Source: Ahaetulla prasina
Lineage: Eukaryota > Chordata > Lepidosauria > Squamata > Colubridae
Direction of reading: 5' to 3'
Length of the DNA stretch: 64,000 bases
Assembly (NCBI RefSeq): GCF_028640845.1
Contig: NC_080540.1
Location: 165,990,252 to 166,054,251 of the forward strand
Positions 40,336-53,000 of the stretch are shown in pieces. Positions within the stretch are counted from its first letter, which is position 1. Every line of letters starts with the position of its first letter. The translations under genes and the position numbers were made by a program. Under the pieces are notes generated by a model, which searched no databases, had not been told where the DNA came from, and saw only the letters and a program-made list of their open reading frames with translations.

Positions 40336-40667
40336 CTATCTGTATTTAACTAAGGTTTTCTAGCCTTTTTCTTCCTGGGGAAATGAGATTCATCCTCAGC
40401 TATTTTTTGAGTTACCGTCACATACATTGGACTATAGAGGAAAAATTTACTCTTTCAGTATGCTTCTTATTTTTAGTAGTCCAAACTTAACATAAATCAG
40501 TATTGTCTAGTATTTTACCTACTAAATAATCCAAAATTTAGAACATTTTAAATAATATCCTCAGATCTAAGAAGTCACAATTTCTAAGGTATTTAGTTTA
40601 CTGGCATTGTACATCAGTTACATTTTCATCACGTCTAAATTTAGTGCCGCAATTATTTTCATCACAG
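40336..40667 (+). promoter_or_regulatory. Region upstream of ARHGAP9 exon 1
   Basis: AT-rich, with no CpG island or TATA box that I can support. It may be intron upstream of a coding-start exon, given the acceptor-like CATCACAG at 40660-40667; the true promoter could lie anywhere in the 10-kb intergenic region. Confidence 0.3.
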
Positions 40668-40680
40668 GTGAAAAGTTAGC

Positions 40681-40722
40681 ATGCTGAGGCCCAGAGTTTC
40701 CAGCTCTTTCAGATCAACCTGA
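40681..40722 (+). promoter_or_regulatory. Upstream ORF in the ARHGAP9 leader
   Basis: An ATG with A at -3 opens a 13-codon frame that stops with TGA nine bases before the ARHGAP9 ATG. If the leader includes it, it could lower or gate translation of the main frame. A possible 5'UTR acceptor (TTTTCATCACAG) ends at 40667. Confidence 0.4.
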
Positions 40723-40731
40723 CTTGGCAAG

Positions 40732-41065
40732 ATGTTTTCAAGTCGAAGGCGGTTCTTGGAAGGGTTCAATCACCCCCAAAGTGAATCTTCTCTGGATTCT
40801 CCAGGCAGTGTGGTGCTGCAGGCTCTCTATGACTATCAGTACAGATCTGAAGATGGGAGGCAGGTGATCATCAAGGAAGGGGAGATCTTCCACCTTGTGC
40901 ACAAGGCCAATGAAGATTGGTGGCAGGTGAAGCGGTTCGGCCAGCCCAAGCAGAAGAGGCCCATCTTTGTCCCAGCATCCTATGTGGCTGAAGTGACCTA
41001 TGATGACCTACAGCAAAATGTCTTCTTGCATCCTGGCATCCACTCAAAAAAGGATGGAGGTCCAG
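40732..41065 (+). CDS. ARHGAP9: ARHGAP9 exon 1 (coding part, SH3 domain)
   Basis: Begins MFSSRRRFLEGFNH. VVLQALYDYQYRSEDGRQV, EGEIFHLVHKANEDWWQVKR and RPIFVPASYVAEV form a complete SH3 domain with the ALYDY, tandem-W and P..Y binding residues. It ends at CCAG before the donor GTGAGT and leaves phase 1. Confidence 0.93.
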
Positions 41066-44000
41066 GTGAGTTGTTTTTTGAAGTTCAAGGGATTAAACCA
41101 GGGTTGGGCAAGTTGAACTCCAGGAATTGGAACTCTCAAGCAAATTTATTCTATCTCTGGAGTCCCCACAATAGCTGAACATTGGATGGACATTCCCATA
41201 ATTTTGGGGTGGAAACATGCACAAAAAAATGCAGTGTATTTAGGGGATCAGAGAATCTCGTTTCAGAGGAAAAATGCCATACCGCTCCAGATCAATAAAG
41301 TAAAGCATAGAAAATGACCGGTATTTGTCACTCACTGCAGCTCAGAGATCCACAAGTGAACAAGCATGCTTGAACTGCAAGAAACCGAAACAGCACCAGA
41401 TGGCAGCAAAAAGTTATCATTTTGTGGACAGGTCTGTTGCCATCTAGTGATTGTATAGATTTTTGAAGCCAAGATCTAGTAGCCTTAGTGTGTTTTTCCT
41501 TTTGGAAATTTGGTTACCCCTGATTAACACAATTTCTAAAAACAAAGGGGGGAAAAAATCACATTCCTACCCCGAAACTTAGGAAAACAGAAAATTGTAG
41601 TGTTGCCCATCCGTGTAACAACTTCACTTATTTTCCCAAGACACTGAGTATGCATCCCTCTCAAAAGAGAGATATTGTCCCCAGTCCTAAAAGAATGCCC
41701 ACCTCTCATATGAATATTTATGAAGCTAAATACTGTTTCATTATAACCCTGATAGTAGCGCTGTGTGACTGGTCCAGGACACTATTTGGAGCAGGGGTAA
41801 AATGCTCCCGGTTCGGACTGGCTCACCCAATCCGGTAGCGATGGCGGCTGGTGGTTTGGAGAACCGGTAGCAAAAATCCCTGGCCCCGCCCCCTGCCTCT
41901 GCTGAGCCACGCCATCATCAGAGGTGTTTTTTTTTAACTTTCAAAAGCAGTTTTTCTTCAGCCGAAAACATGCCTTTAAAAGTTAAAAAAAGAGTCTTTG
42001 ATGATCCCGCAGCTTGACTGGGATCGTCAGAACCCTTTAAACTTTTTTTTAACAACCTCTTCGGCCAAAGAGGTTGTAAATAAACAGGTTTTAAAAGGCT
42101 CTTCTGGCGATCCCAGCTGAGTTCCTCATCACCAGAACCTTAAAAAACATGTTTTCTACAAGCTCTTCAGCCGAAGAGGTTGTTAAAACAATTATTTTAA
42201 GAGGTTCTGGGCTGCGCTGAGGGAACTTCAGCTGGGATCATCAGAGGAGCTTTTAAAATCTTTTTTTCCTCTGGCGATCCCAGATCTTCGCATGTGTGCA
42301 CTAGGAACAGGCTCCTCCTGTTCCTCTGTCTCTCTGCGCATCGCTCCCAGATGGCCCTGGCCCCACCTCTGCCTCCGACGCAGAGCCCTCGTCTGGGCCT
42401 TCCCCTGACTCCAGGATTGACCCATTGTCCTCCCCAGCCTCCTCACTGTCCGACTCCACTGCCAGGTTTGCAGGCTGCTGGCGGATCATAACAAGTAGGC
42501 AAAACCCAAAAGTAGCTTTCCTCATGATCAGGACATTTCTCCTTAATTTGGATCAACCCTTGTTGAACCAAAAGCTTCACTAAACATAGAATGTGTGAGG
42601 AAAGGCAAGAATTATCCATGCTGATTCTACTTTTCTTCCTTTCAGCACGCTTTGAAATGTCTCATTCTCTGGAAGATATTTGGGTGCAGCCATCCTCATC
42701 ATCTTCCCACACAGATCTATTGTCCTGCCGCAACCACCTTTCTGCCAAGATGAGAATCCATCAGCTGTCTCTGGGTAGGCGTCACAGCCTGAGTGGCCTG
42801 TCTCAGATGAAATGCAAAAGCACAAAGCAGTGGCAAACTTCAGAGGAAGAGCTAGCAAGAAGTGAGAGATATTATAGGGTGAGTTCAGCCTTTTACAGTA
42901 CTTTTCTCAGACTTCATTTATTTTGTTTATGTAATTCAATTTATACGGCTGCCCATAGCAAACATAATTCTGGGCAGCTAACATGGAATAAAAATAAAAT
43001 AAACCATCCTAACAAGATAATATTAAAGCAGCTGAGGTAAAACCAAACAGCGCTTTCAACATTAGAGAGGGCTGTAAAGCACTGTGAATCAGAATATAAG
43101 TCTAAGTGCCGGGGTGAAATGCTCCTGGTTCAGACCAGCTCGCCCGATCCGGTAGTGATGACGGTGCTGGTTCGGAGGACTGATAGCAAAAATCTCTGGT
43201 CCTGCCCCCTGCCTCTGCTAAGCTGCACCATTAGCAGAGTTTGTTTTTTTTTACTTTTAAAAGCAGTTTTTCTTCAGCTGAAAATATGCTTTTAAAAGTA
43301 AAAAAAAACCCTCTGATGATCGCAGGGCTGAGCAGAGATCATCAGAACCCTTTAAAAGGTTTTTTTAAAAAAACCTCTTCAGCCGAAGGAGAAAAAAAAA
43401 AAGAGGTTTTAAAAGCCTCCTCTGGCGATCCCAGAGGAGTTTCCTGATCCTCACAGGCTTTTAAACTCACTTTTTAACAACCCCCACTTACAAGAACCCC
43501 CACCCATGCCCAGCCAATTCCCCCTCCTCACTTACCTATAATTACTGCTCCTTTTGGGCTGGCAACGCCATACTTTTCTTCAGCTACTAATTACAGCCTG
43601 CTTTGACTGCCTGCTTTGCTGAATGAGGAACTCTGGGAGTTGAAGTCCACAAACCTTAAAGTTACTAAGGTTGGAGACCCCTGATCTAAAAAAATAAATA
43701 AAAATAATAAAATAAAATATTTGTGCAGCTTTCTGAGATTTGGTGTATTTCTGTAGTGTTTCACTCTAACTCAGTGGTTCCCAACCTTTTCTTGTTTGAG
43801 GCACAACCTTTTCTTGTTTGAGGCACCCTTGGAAAGCCTTTCAAAAGTTCCCGGCACCCTTATAAGGAAATAGATATTTAAAATCTCCGTAGCTCAAAAG
43901 TTCCCGGCACCCTCAAAAGATCTCACGGCACCCCTTAGTGCCGCGGCACACTGGTTGGGAACCACTGCTCTAACTACACAAACACACAAAATCTCACAAA

Positions 44001-47000
44001 GCTGTATGTGGCATTGTGTGTGTGTGTGTGTGTGTGTGTGAGTCAGTTGTGTTGTGTGTGTGTAAAGTGTGAAAGTGTGAGGTTCTTGCTTGTTGCAGGG
44101 GCCATTTTAGATGAAGTACAGCTGCTTTTACATTGTGTGTGAGTCAGTTGTGTTGTATTGTGTGTGTGTAAAGTGGGAAAGTTGGTTTTTGGTACCTCTT
44201 ATTGTTTTGTATACATTGTTTATTATTTTCATTATTTATTGTTATTAGCCATGCCCACCCAGTCATCTGTCCACCAAGCCACTCCCACCAATTAAACCAC
44301 GCCCACAGAACCAGTAGAGAAAATTTTTAGATTTCACCCCTGCTAAGTGCTATTGCTATTATGACACAGGTGGTATTTAGAATAGAATAGAATAGAATAG
44401 AATAGAATAGAATAGAATAGAATAGAATATATTTTTTTATTGGCCAAGTGTGATTGGACACACAAGGAATTTGTCTTGGGGCATACGCTCTCGGTGTACA
44501 TAAAAGAAAAGATATGTTCATCAAGAATTCTAAGGTACAACACTTAATGATAGTCATAGGGTACAAATAAGCAATCAGGAAACATACAATATACAATAAT
44601 CTGATTCCAAGCTTGACAGCTTCTTTGGGATATAAATATATGGTACTCAAGAGACTAACAGCAATAAAAATATATTAATTATTGTAATTTTCTAATACTA
44701 TAATGTAACTTTTTTAAAAGTATTCAGATGCAATTAAAATGCATAAGAACAACAAAAACATCCAGCAACTACCCCAACTGACAGTTAAAGCCTGCTTGCT
44801 TATCAAAGATTTTTCTATTTCTTTTTATTGCAAAATAATATTGTCAAGGGAGGTTTTGATTCATATGTGGAGTCAAACCTGGAATTTAGAGTGAGTTTTA
44901 TGGCTTGTGGTCACAATTTGTCTGGGTTGGTGGGTTTGCATATTCACAGAAGAACTGTCCTAGTGGACATAGGCAGCTGAGAAAATACTTTCTGAATTCT
45001 GAAAGTACTTCTGAATCAGACCAGGAGTTCCCAATCTCCGGGTCACGGCCCATTGAGAACCAGATCTCAGAAGTGGAGGGCGAGTGCATATGTGCACACG
45101 TGCTCGCCTGCCACTCACGTGGAACCGTCCACTTCCCCCTCCCCACTGATCCGCAAAGCTGGGAAGTTTGGGGCATGCTGCTCCAGATGCTTCCTTATCC
45201 ACCCACCTTACCTTATTCCTCTCAGCATCTGAACCCAGTTCTAAACAAAGCATTGGGCCACAGCCACCCACCATTTTAAACTCTTAAAATTGCCTAGAGG
45301 CTTATGTGCGCCACTGAGCAGTCTTGTATAAAAAGGTTACATTGGATCCAGCATTTTGCCTTACACCACGCTACTTTTCCATTCAATAACAAATGCTTTT
45401 ATAAAAACAATGGTCATAAAAACCAAGACAGCCTCAGGGGAATTGTTGGAGATGCATTGATACTTACAGACATAAGGTTGCCATCGGAATGCCCTTGAAA
45501 ATAAGCCTAAATTTTCAGAACTTGAATTCTATCCCTTTGTAACCTATTCATTTCTGGGTTTCAGTCATTCATCTAATTTTAGAAAGAAAACTCTCCTTGC
45601 TTTTGCTTTTGTGCTGAAAATCACACAATCTTGCTGATCTACAGTAGAGCATCCTGAAAACGTATGTTAGATTTCAATCTACCCTCTTCTCACTCTTGAC
45701 ATAGTACGAGCAGTTTCATGTCTTTATGTTTCTGTTTGCACATTCTACAGCCTAATAGTTTTGGGAGTTTTCCAGCAGTCAGTGAGAGCTGTCTTTCTCT
45801 GGACATCAAAATTCAGGGTCTAATATTTAGACATCTGCTATCTCTCTGAATGTGGGCTTTCTATTAAGTCGCTTTTCCATAAACTTTTTAAAAATTTATC
45901 TAATTAATTGCCTGTCAATCCTATATCTTTACTAATGAATTCTACTGTCTATTATGTCAAGACGTATGAGGCTGGCTTATGTATGCTGAGTCTCCTGCAA
46001 TTATTCTGTGTAAGTCCTCTTTCTTAGGGGCATTATAATAACAATAGCAATCACACGTAAACTTATATACTGTTTCACAGCCCTCTCTAAGCAGTTTAAA
46101 GAGTTTATTGCCCCGCAACAATCTGGGTCCTTATTTTACCGACCTTGAAAGGGTGGAAGGCTGAGTCACCCTTGAGCCTGGTGAGATTTGAACTGCCAAA
46201 TTGCAAGCAGCTGGCAGGCAGCAGAAGTAGCCTGCAGTACTGTACTCTAACCACTGCGCCACTGCAGCTCTAATAAGCAAGATTAATTTTACTATTGTTT
46301 GTTTAATCTTTTGTGTCATTTATTCAGACTAAATGACAGTTGTAGGCCATGGCCAAGCACTGACATTCCCCAGTTATCCTAGGTAAAAATGCTGCAAGTG
46401 AGCAGAAGTAAAAATTGGCTTCACCCTCAGAGCTGTAGAAGCTGGTTTTAGATATTAGGTGTTCCTAAAATCACTTGACTGACTTCCCTTGGATTCTTCC
46501 TAGAATTCTTGTTCCAGCATGTGTCCAAGTATCAGTTTATTTATTTACTTTATTTGTTAAATATTTTTGCCACCTATATTGCCTTGGGGCTACTCTAGGT
46601 AGCTTACAACAATAAAAAGAAAGAGATGAAAACAGAACAGAAGTAAAGTAATAGAACAATTTATTTATTTATTTATTTTTCACATTTTTATACTGCCCTT
46701 CTCCGAGGACTCAGGGCGGTATACAGCATGAATAAAACATAAATACCACAAAAATTTAAAATACAGTATTAATTAAAAATCTAATTCAGTAAGCTGAGTA
46801 ATTAAAACGAGTATATAAAATTCTAGAAATGAATTAAATCCCTTAAAAACCCCACTAAAAACCCTCAATAAAATCGTTAGGCCAGTCCTGCTTGGTGAAA
46901 GAAGAAAGTTTTGAGCTCGCGCTTAAAGGTCTGAAGATCAGGGAGAAGACGTAGCCCCACAGGAAGTTCATTCCACAGGGCCGGAGCCCCCACAGAGAAC

Positions 47001-50000
47001 GCTCTTCCCCTGGGGGCCAACGGCCAAAAATCAATAAATCATAATCATAATCATAATCATAATTTAATTTGTATACCGCCCTTCTCCCAAAGGACTCAGG
47101 GCGGTTCACAGCCAAGTAAAATCGACAATAAATAAGTACAATACAATAAAAACAATGATAAAAAACTTATTAAATTTGGCCCATAATTAAAATAAAACCA
47201 TAAAACCCCAGTTAAAATACCAATAATAAAACTAATTTTATGCCAGTCCAGCGCGGAAGAATAGATACGTCTTCAGCTCGCGGCGGAAGGTCCGGAGATC
47301 AGGGAGTTGACGAAGTCCTGGGGGAAGTTCGTTCCAGAGGGTAGGAGCCCCCACAGAGAAGGCCCTCCCCCTGAGGGCCGCCAGCCGACCTTCATGAAAA
47401 AGAACTCTATGGAAATACATCAACATGATAGGAAAAAGATGAATGGATGGAGAGCAGAGAGCATGTGGGGAGAAGGTGTAGTCAGCTATCAATCCAGCAG
47501 TTGCAGGGAAGCAGTGGTGAGAGATGGATGTTTCTGAATGGTACCTGGTTGGTTACTCTAGGGAACAAAAATCCTGGATTAAGATGGATCTTGGCCTGGT
47601 CCAGCAGAGCTAGTTTTATATTCTTATCCTTGGGTCAAGAGTCTATGCCCATGATGATGAACCTATGACACGTGAGCTGTCGCCCAGCTCAGGTCCACCC
47701 CGCATGCGTGCATGCCTCCCACCGGCCAGCTGATCTTCAGGTCTCTGCCGCGCATGCGCAGAGGGCAGAGTGCATGCGGGAGACCCGCTCGCATGCCCAG
47801 GGGGTGGGAGTGGGGTTGCATGCGCATGCCTCCCTGCAGCCTCCTGGAACCAAAAACGGGCCTGTACCCCATTTGTGGCCCGTTTTTGGGCTTAGGAGGC
47901 TGCAAGGAGGCCTACTAGGCCCAAAATTAGGTGCGGGGAGGTCACGCACGCATGCGCGGGCGGCTGGGGGGAGCGTGGGCAGGGTCACATGCACATGTGT
48001 GGTGGGCAGGGTGCCGGGGGGGTGTCACACATGCATTGCATTATGGGTGCAGGCATGTGCAAGCGCTTTTGGCACGTGATGATAAAAAGATTAGCCATCA
48101 CTGGTCTATGCTGTAAGAATTCAGACTGGCTGCAAGTGATATGCTTCTTCCTCCTCCTCCTCTAATAAAAAGGTCTCTCCCTAATATTTTCCTTCAGTTC
48201 TTGAATGAGCAGGAAGACCATCTCCAGAACAACTAAAATTGTTGATTGTAAGCTGCCTAGGGTTGCCTTTAGGCAAGATGGGCAGCAGATTAATTTAATA
48301 CATAATAAATAAATAGACTGAAAAGGGTGGACTGAAGAATGATATATTAAACAGTCCAAGGCAAGGCATTTCTGGGGAATTAGGATGAGGTAGGGGATTC
48401 TGCTTACAAAAAACACCCACTGCAAGATTTACACAAGCAAAATGAGGAGCAAAGCCAGGAGTGAGTTTTGACAGTGCCTTTTACTTTGCTTGTGCAAATC
48501 TGGGATCTCTTCCCGCCCCAGGTGCTCCTGTCCCAACCCACAGTTTGAAAACTCCTGATTTGGTCCATAGGAATATAAGCTATCATAAAGTCTGTTAGTC
48601 TTATTTTTATTTATTTATTTATAATTTAACTTTTATACTGCCCTTCTCCCGAAGGACTCAGGGCGGTGTACAGCCATCTTAAAATACAGCGAATAAATAA
48701 CAAATTTAAAAAGAATTTAAAAACAAATATTTAACAAGGCAATCAACTAAAACGGTCATTAGACCGACTTAAAACCCCTTAAAATTACAATTAAAATACA
48801 CTTAAAATACACGTAGGCTAGTCCCGCCCGATGAAATAATAAAGTCTTCAATTCCTGCTTGAAGGTCCGGAGGTCGGGAAGTTGGCGTAAACCCGGAGGT
48901 AGCTCATTCCAGAGGGCCGGTGCTGCCACAGAGAAGGCTCTCCCCCTGGGGGCCGCCAACTGACATTGTTTGGTCGACGGCACCCTGAGGAGGCCCACTC
49001 TGTGGGAGCGCACAGGTCGTTGGGAGGCTATAGGTAGCAGAAGGCGGTCTCATAAATATCCCGGTCCTAAGCCATGGAGCGCTTGAAGTTATCCCAAGAT
49101 CCAGTCCTTTTGGATGCTTCTCTGGAAATAGTTGAAAAGGGCAACATGCGGATTTAGGAGTCCCCATTGTATTTTTGTGGGTGTTTGAACAGAATTATCT
49201 TAATCTCCATAATACAACCCAGATTAGGAAGAATGTAGAATGTTTTGAAAGTCTCCCCACTACAAGTGTAGACAGTAAGTGAAACTTTTTAAAAAAATCT
49301 TCAAAGTCACTCTCAGTCAAGGCCTTCATATAACCTTATGACACACCTCCAGAATGACAAATTTCTCAGAAAAGTTGACTCATATCCCCTTTAAAGCTGT
49401 TGAACTGTAAGCTTTCACTGCATTACATTTCAGTCCTTCCATCTTGACTTATATTGTATGTTCTGCATGATTTCTGACTGCTGTGGATTGCTGCGCGGAT
49501 ATTTTTTCTTCTGTCAAAATTCCACTAGATGCTTGGGTGAGAGTTGCTTATCTGAGCATCTACCCTGCTACCTTGCACAATTTCCTCTTTGTCTTTCCCT
49601 TGATTGGAAGGGGTGGTAGCCTCTGCCACCCACGCAGGATGTGGGGGAAGTTAGTGGGAGGGCCAGCTCCTCTGCACACGCCCCTGAACCGCACAGCTGG
49701 CGCTGGCAGTAAGTACCAGAGTGTGGGGGTATCGGTGCTTTCTAGAAAACTTCTGAAGGCCTCAAGACTTGAGGTAGGATAAAGGGGGTCACCTCAGAGA
49801 GGTGGATTTTAGAGGAAGATGTAATTAGAATTGAGACAAAGTGAGGAAGAGGAAGAGGATCTCTGGATCACTAGCAATATTCTTCCAGTCTTCTGCTATG
49901 AAGCAACCCGTTTTCAACTTCCTCTTAAGCAATGAACATAGACAAGCAGGCAGAAGGAGCCACAGCTGTGACTGAGCTGGAGAGGGCACTGTGTAGATAG

Positions 50001-53000
50001 GCATTAGCAGAGAATCTGTATGGAGCTGGGTGGAGCTGGGAAGAATTGGCTGGAGCTATATGCATCTGTCAGTGGGATTTTATGGAAATTATTTACATGA
50101 GCAGAAGGCAAAACAGCTGTGGCTCAGCATAAGAAAAGACTCATAGCTGCCATGCTCTTCCTTTTCAGACAAGAGTAGCTAGAAAGAAACTTGGTTATTA
50201 TGTATCTTTGTTTATCTGTCTACCTGTCATCCATCCATCCATCCATCCATCCATTAAATGTTTAAACTGCTCCACTCTGGTTGGACTCTGGATGGTGTTT
50301 ATTAATTCCATAGTTGAAAAGTGACTTGATTCTATCCTCAAAATAACTTTTTTAATAGACTGTAGAGAACGTGAGAAAATGATGGACCTCGTTCTATAGG
50401 GGGATACAAATTTAGATCTTCCTGACCAAAATCCAACACTGTACCCCAACCAATTCTTAGGTTGTACGTACCTTCCAGATGTAGTGGATTTCGGTTCCCA
50501 CAGTTCCCAGTAAAGTTATCTGGGGATTCAAAGTTTTAAAAAATAATAGCAAAGAGCAGGTCTTTCTTTACGTTTTTATATCCTTACAATCTCTTAAACA
50601 AGAGTAGCTCTTTGCCATCTTCGGGTTTGGAAGGCTAGCGTGATCACAGTGATTGAGGCCCTGCCTCCTTTTGTGTATGTGTGCACTGTTGTCCCTCCCT
50701 CTGGTTACCCCAATGACTATTTTGGAGAAGGGCTCAAACCAACTATATCTCTTCCTAAGATATCTATGGCACTTATTTTGCTTTGTTTACTTCCAGATGG
50801 GAATGTTAAAGGCTTTTAATATCAGTAGTGACTTCAATTTCTTTAGGCAAAACATAAAGATGCTAATTATTATCATATTAAGCCATAATTGACTGTAATG
50901 GCACAAAACAAGCTATTCTGTGCAGTTGATCATTCATTGGGCATTAGAATTCTCTTGAATTCTAGACATTTTTACTTAGTATTTGTTTCCTGAATTTATA
51001 GACTCCTGATTCTAATGGCTTTATAGCAATTTACAAACACTAAAACTTTGTAAAACCTAGTATCTGGCTTAATTTTTAGGGCACGTTAAATTAATGGATA
51101 TTAATTGATATTTTGTGGGATTTGGAGTAAATATTCTAATCTTGCTCTTAGTTCTTTTGTTACATGTTCTCAAGTTGTCGAAACTAGAGCTATGCTAAAT
51201 CGACTGATGCGATTTCACTGCATGTACTGATTCTAAAATGCAATTAAAAACAATAGGTCCCAAATATCAGTTTGGCTCTAGTCTGCAATTGGTCCTGGTA
51301 GAAGGTAAAAACTTCAACTCTTTTGTCACATTGTGCTGTGACAATGCAAATGCAGTGAGATACACATACCTTATATATGGCCATGGGAACAAACTTGGAA
51401 AGTAACTGTGATCTCTAAATCAGTAATCCTAATTTTTTCTGATCTGGTGGCATCAATTTTTGTTCCCAACCTGTGATATAGTATGGCTTATTTATTTATT
51501 TAAACATTCTGCTCTGTTCTCAAGTAAACCACAAAACAATTGAAATGATTAGTGACCATGGCAGCTTAAAAAAACCAAAAACAGTGCTAAATAGGATAGG
51601 CTAGAACTTGGATGAATTGATCAACAGGATTATTTATTTTATTTTTATTTATTTATTTATTTATTTTGTCACAACAATATATATAAATATCATACAGAAA
51701 AGATTATATAGTGTATAAACATATGTAAGAGTAAATATTAGGAGGAATAAGCATATATATATGTAAGAAGGAGAAAAAGAAAAACAATAGGACAGGAACG
51801 GTAGGCACGTTTGTGCTCTTATGCACGTCCCTTATGGTCCTCTTAGGAATGGGGTGAGGTCAATAGTAGAAAGTTTTTGGTTAAAGCTTTTGGGATTAAG
51901 GTTAGGGTTAGGGTTAGGGTTAGGGTTAAGAATTTTCTTAACGGTTTTTACTCCCCCCTCCTTCCAATTGAATAATCAAATGTTTTTGATGACCAAGGTA
52001 ATCTACTCAGTTTATTCTGAAGCTCAGATGCATCACTATTTTATTTTTATTTTATTTATTTATTTTGTCACACAGTATATATAAGCATAAGCATGAAATA
52101 ATTGTACAATATATAAGCATATATATGAGTATAAGTTTGTAATTACTATATTAATTGGATATAACGAAAGGAAACAATAGGACAGGAACGGTAGGCACGT
52201 TTATGCTCTTATGCACGCCCCTTAACTATCTTTAACTATCTTCATGAGACCCACCATAAAATTTCATAAATCCCTGAAATATCATTAATCCTTCCTTGTA
52301 ACCTACAGAGAGGGGAAGTCTGGCTCTTTATTATGTAAAAGTCACTTTTAGATCGCTGGGGCTGGTTTTGATAGAAAAGATCTTAAAATATCTTCTTTTC
52401 CACTAGAGGAAATGCCTCTTACTTTAGCCTTCTTCTCTGAGAGGAACTAGTGCCTCAATCTTGGGAGATAAAAAGAAAATAATAATGAAGACCGAAACCA
52501 GGGCTCTTCCCCATCCTGCATGAAGTGTTTTGTGGTAACCATATGCTATTTGATTGGCCTGCTGGCAGGAGGCCACACCTGAAAGTGCTATGATGCTGGG
52601 CCAGGAAAATATCCTAGGAAATGCAAGAAGAGTTTGATTAGGTCTCCAGAGATTGCAGAGTATGGAGAAGGAAAGTGGTAGCATTGACTGTAATTTGGCC
52701 TGCAGTGCTTCGGCCACTGAGAAGATCCTTACCCTCCATTGGTGCTGATTCTTTGACATATTGAACAAAGCATTCTTCTTCGTCTTCATGAGGAGCATTG
52801 GGAGAGCAAAATCTGATTGGCCAGCCGGAAACTGCCAGAAAAGGCAGTCGAAATGGCAAGAGGAATTAACAGTCCTAAAAGCCCGTAGAAACTCTGCTCT
52901 CACAAAACTCTGTTCTCTCTCATGCTGACATAAAGCCATCCCTGAAGGTACTACATGGTCAGACTAGGATGGTGAAAAATTTAGCCTTGGCAGGTCAAAA

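Larger units (their letters stand above)
30508..40667. other. Intergenic region between MARS1 and ARHGAP9
   Basis: No supported gene. It contains the MARS1 promoter, MITE and LINE fragments listed separately (31259, 32050, 32464, 34460, 35617, 36935, 38670, 38935, 39345), the TA microsatellite at 38196, and long AT-rich stretches without recognisable content, mainly 32600-34440 and 35900-36930. Confidence 0.6.
43110..44342. mobile_element. hAT-type MITE family A, long form (1.2 kb)
   Basis: CGGGGTGAAATGCTCCTGGT and TTTTAGATTTCACCCCTG are the ends; perfect 8-bp duplication CTAAGTGC (43102-43109, 44343-44350). Holds another MITE (43772), a CAGGGGTCTCC-family fragment near 43630-43683 and a GT microsatellite. 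No transposase frame. Confidence 0.88.
43055..44362 (+). mobile_element. Sauria-type SINE tail interrupted by a MITE
   Basis: TTAGAGAGGGCTGTAAAGCA to TAAGTCTAAGTGC on the left resumes as CTAAGTGCTATTGCTATT after 44342. Confidence 0.8.

Noticed and set aside
42301..42525. Acidic frame ESDSEEAGEDNGS as a possible ARHGAP9 exon
   Set aside because: Minus strand, opposite to ARHGAP9, and it belongs to LTR-type repeat sequence beginning TGTTATG.
47663..48116. 135-codon and opposite-strand frames
   Set aside because: They are the inverted family C MITE at 47649-48103.
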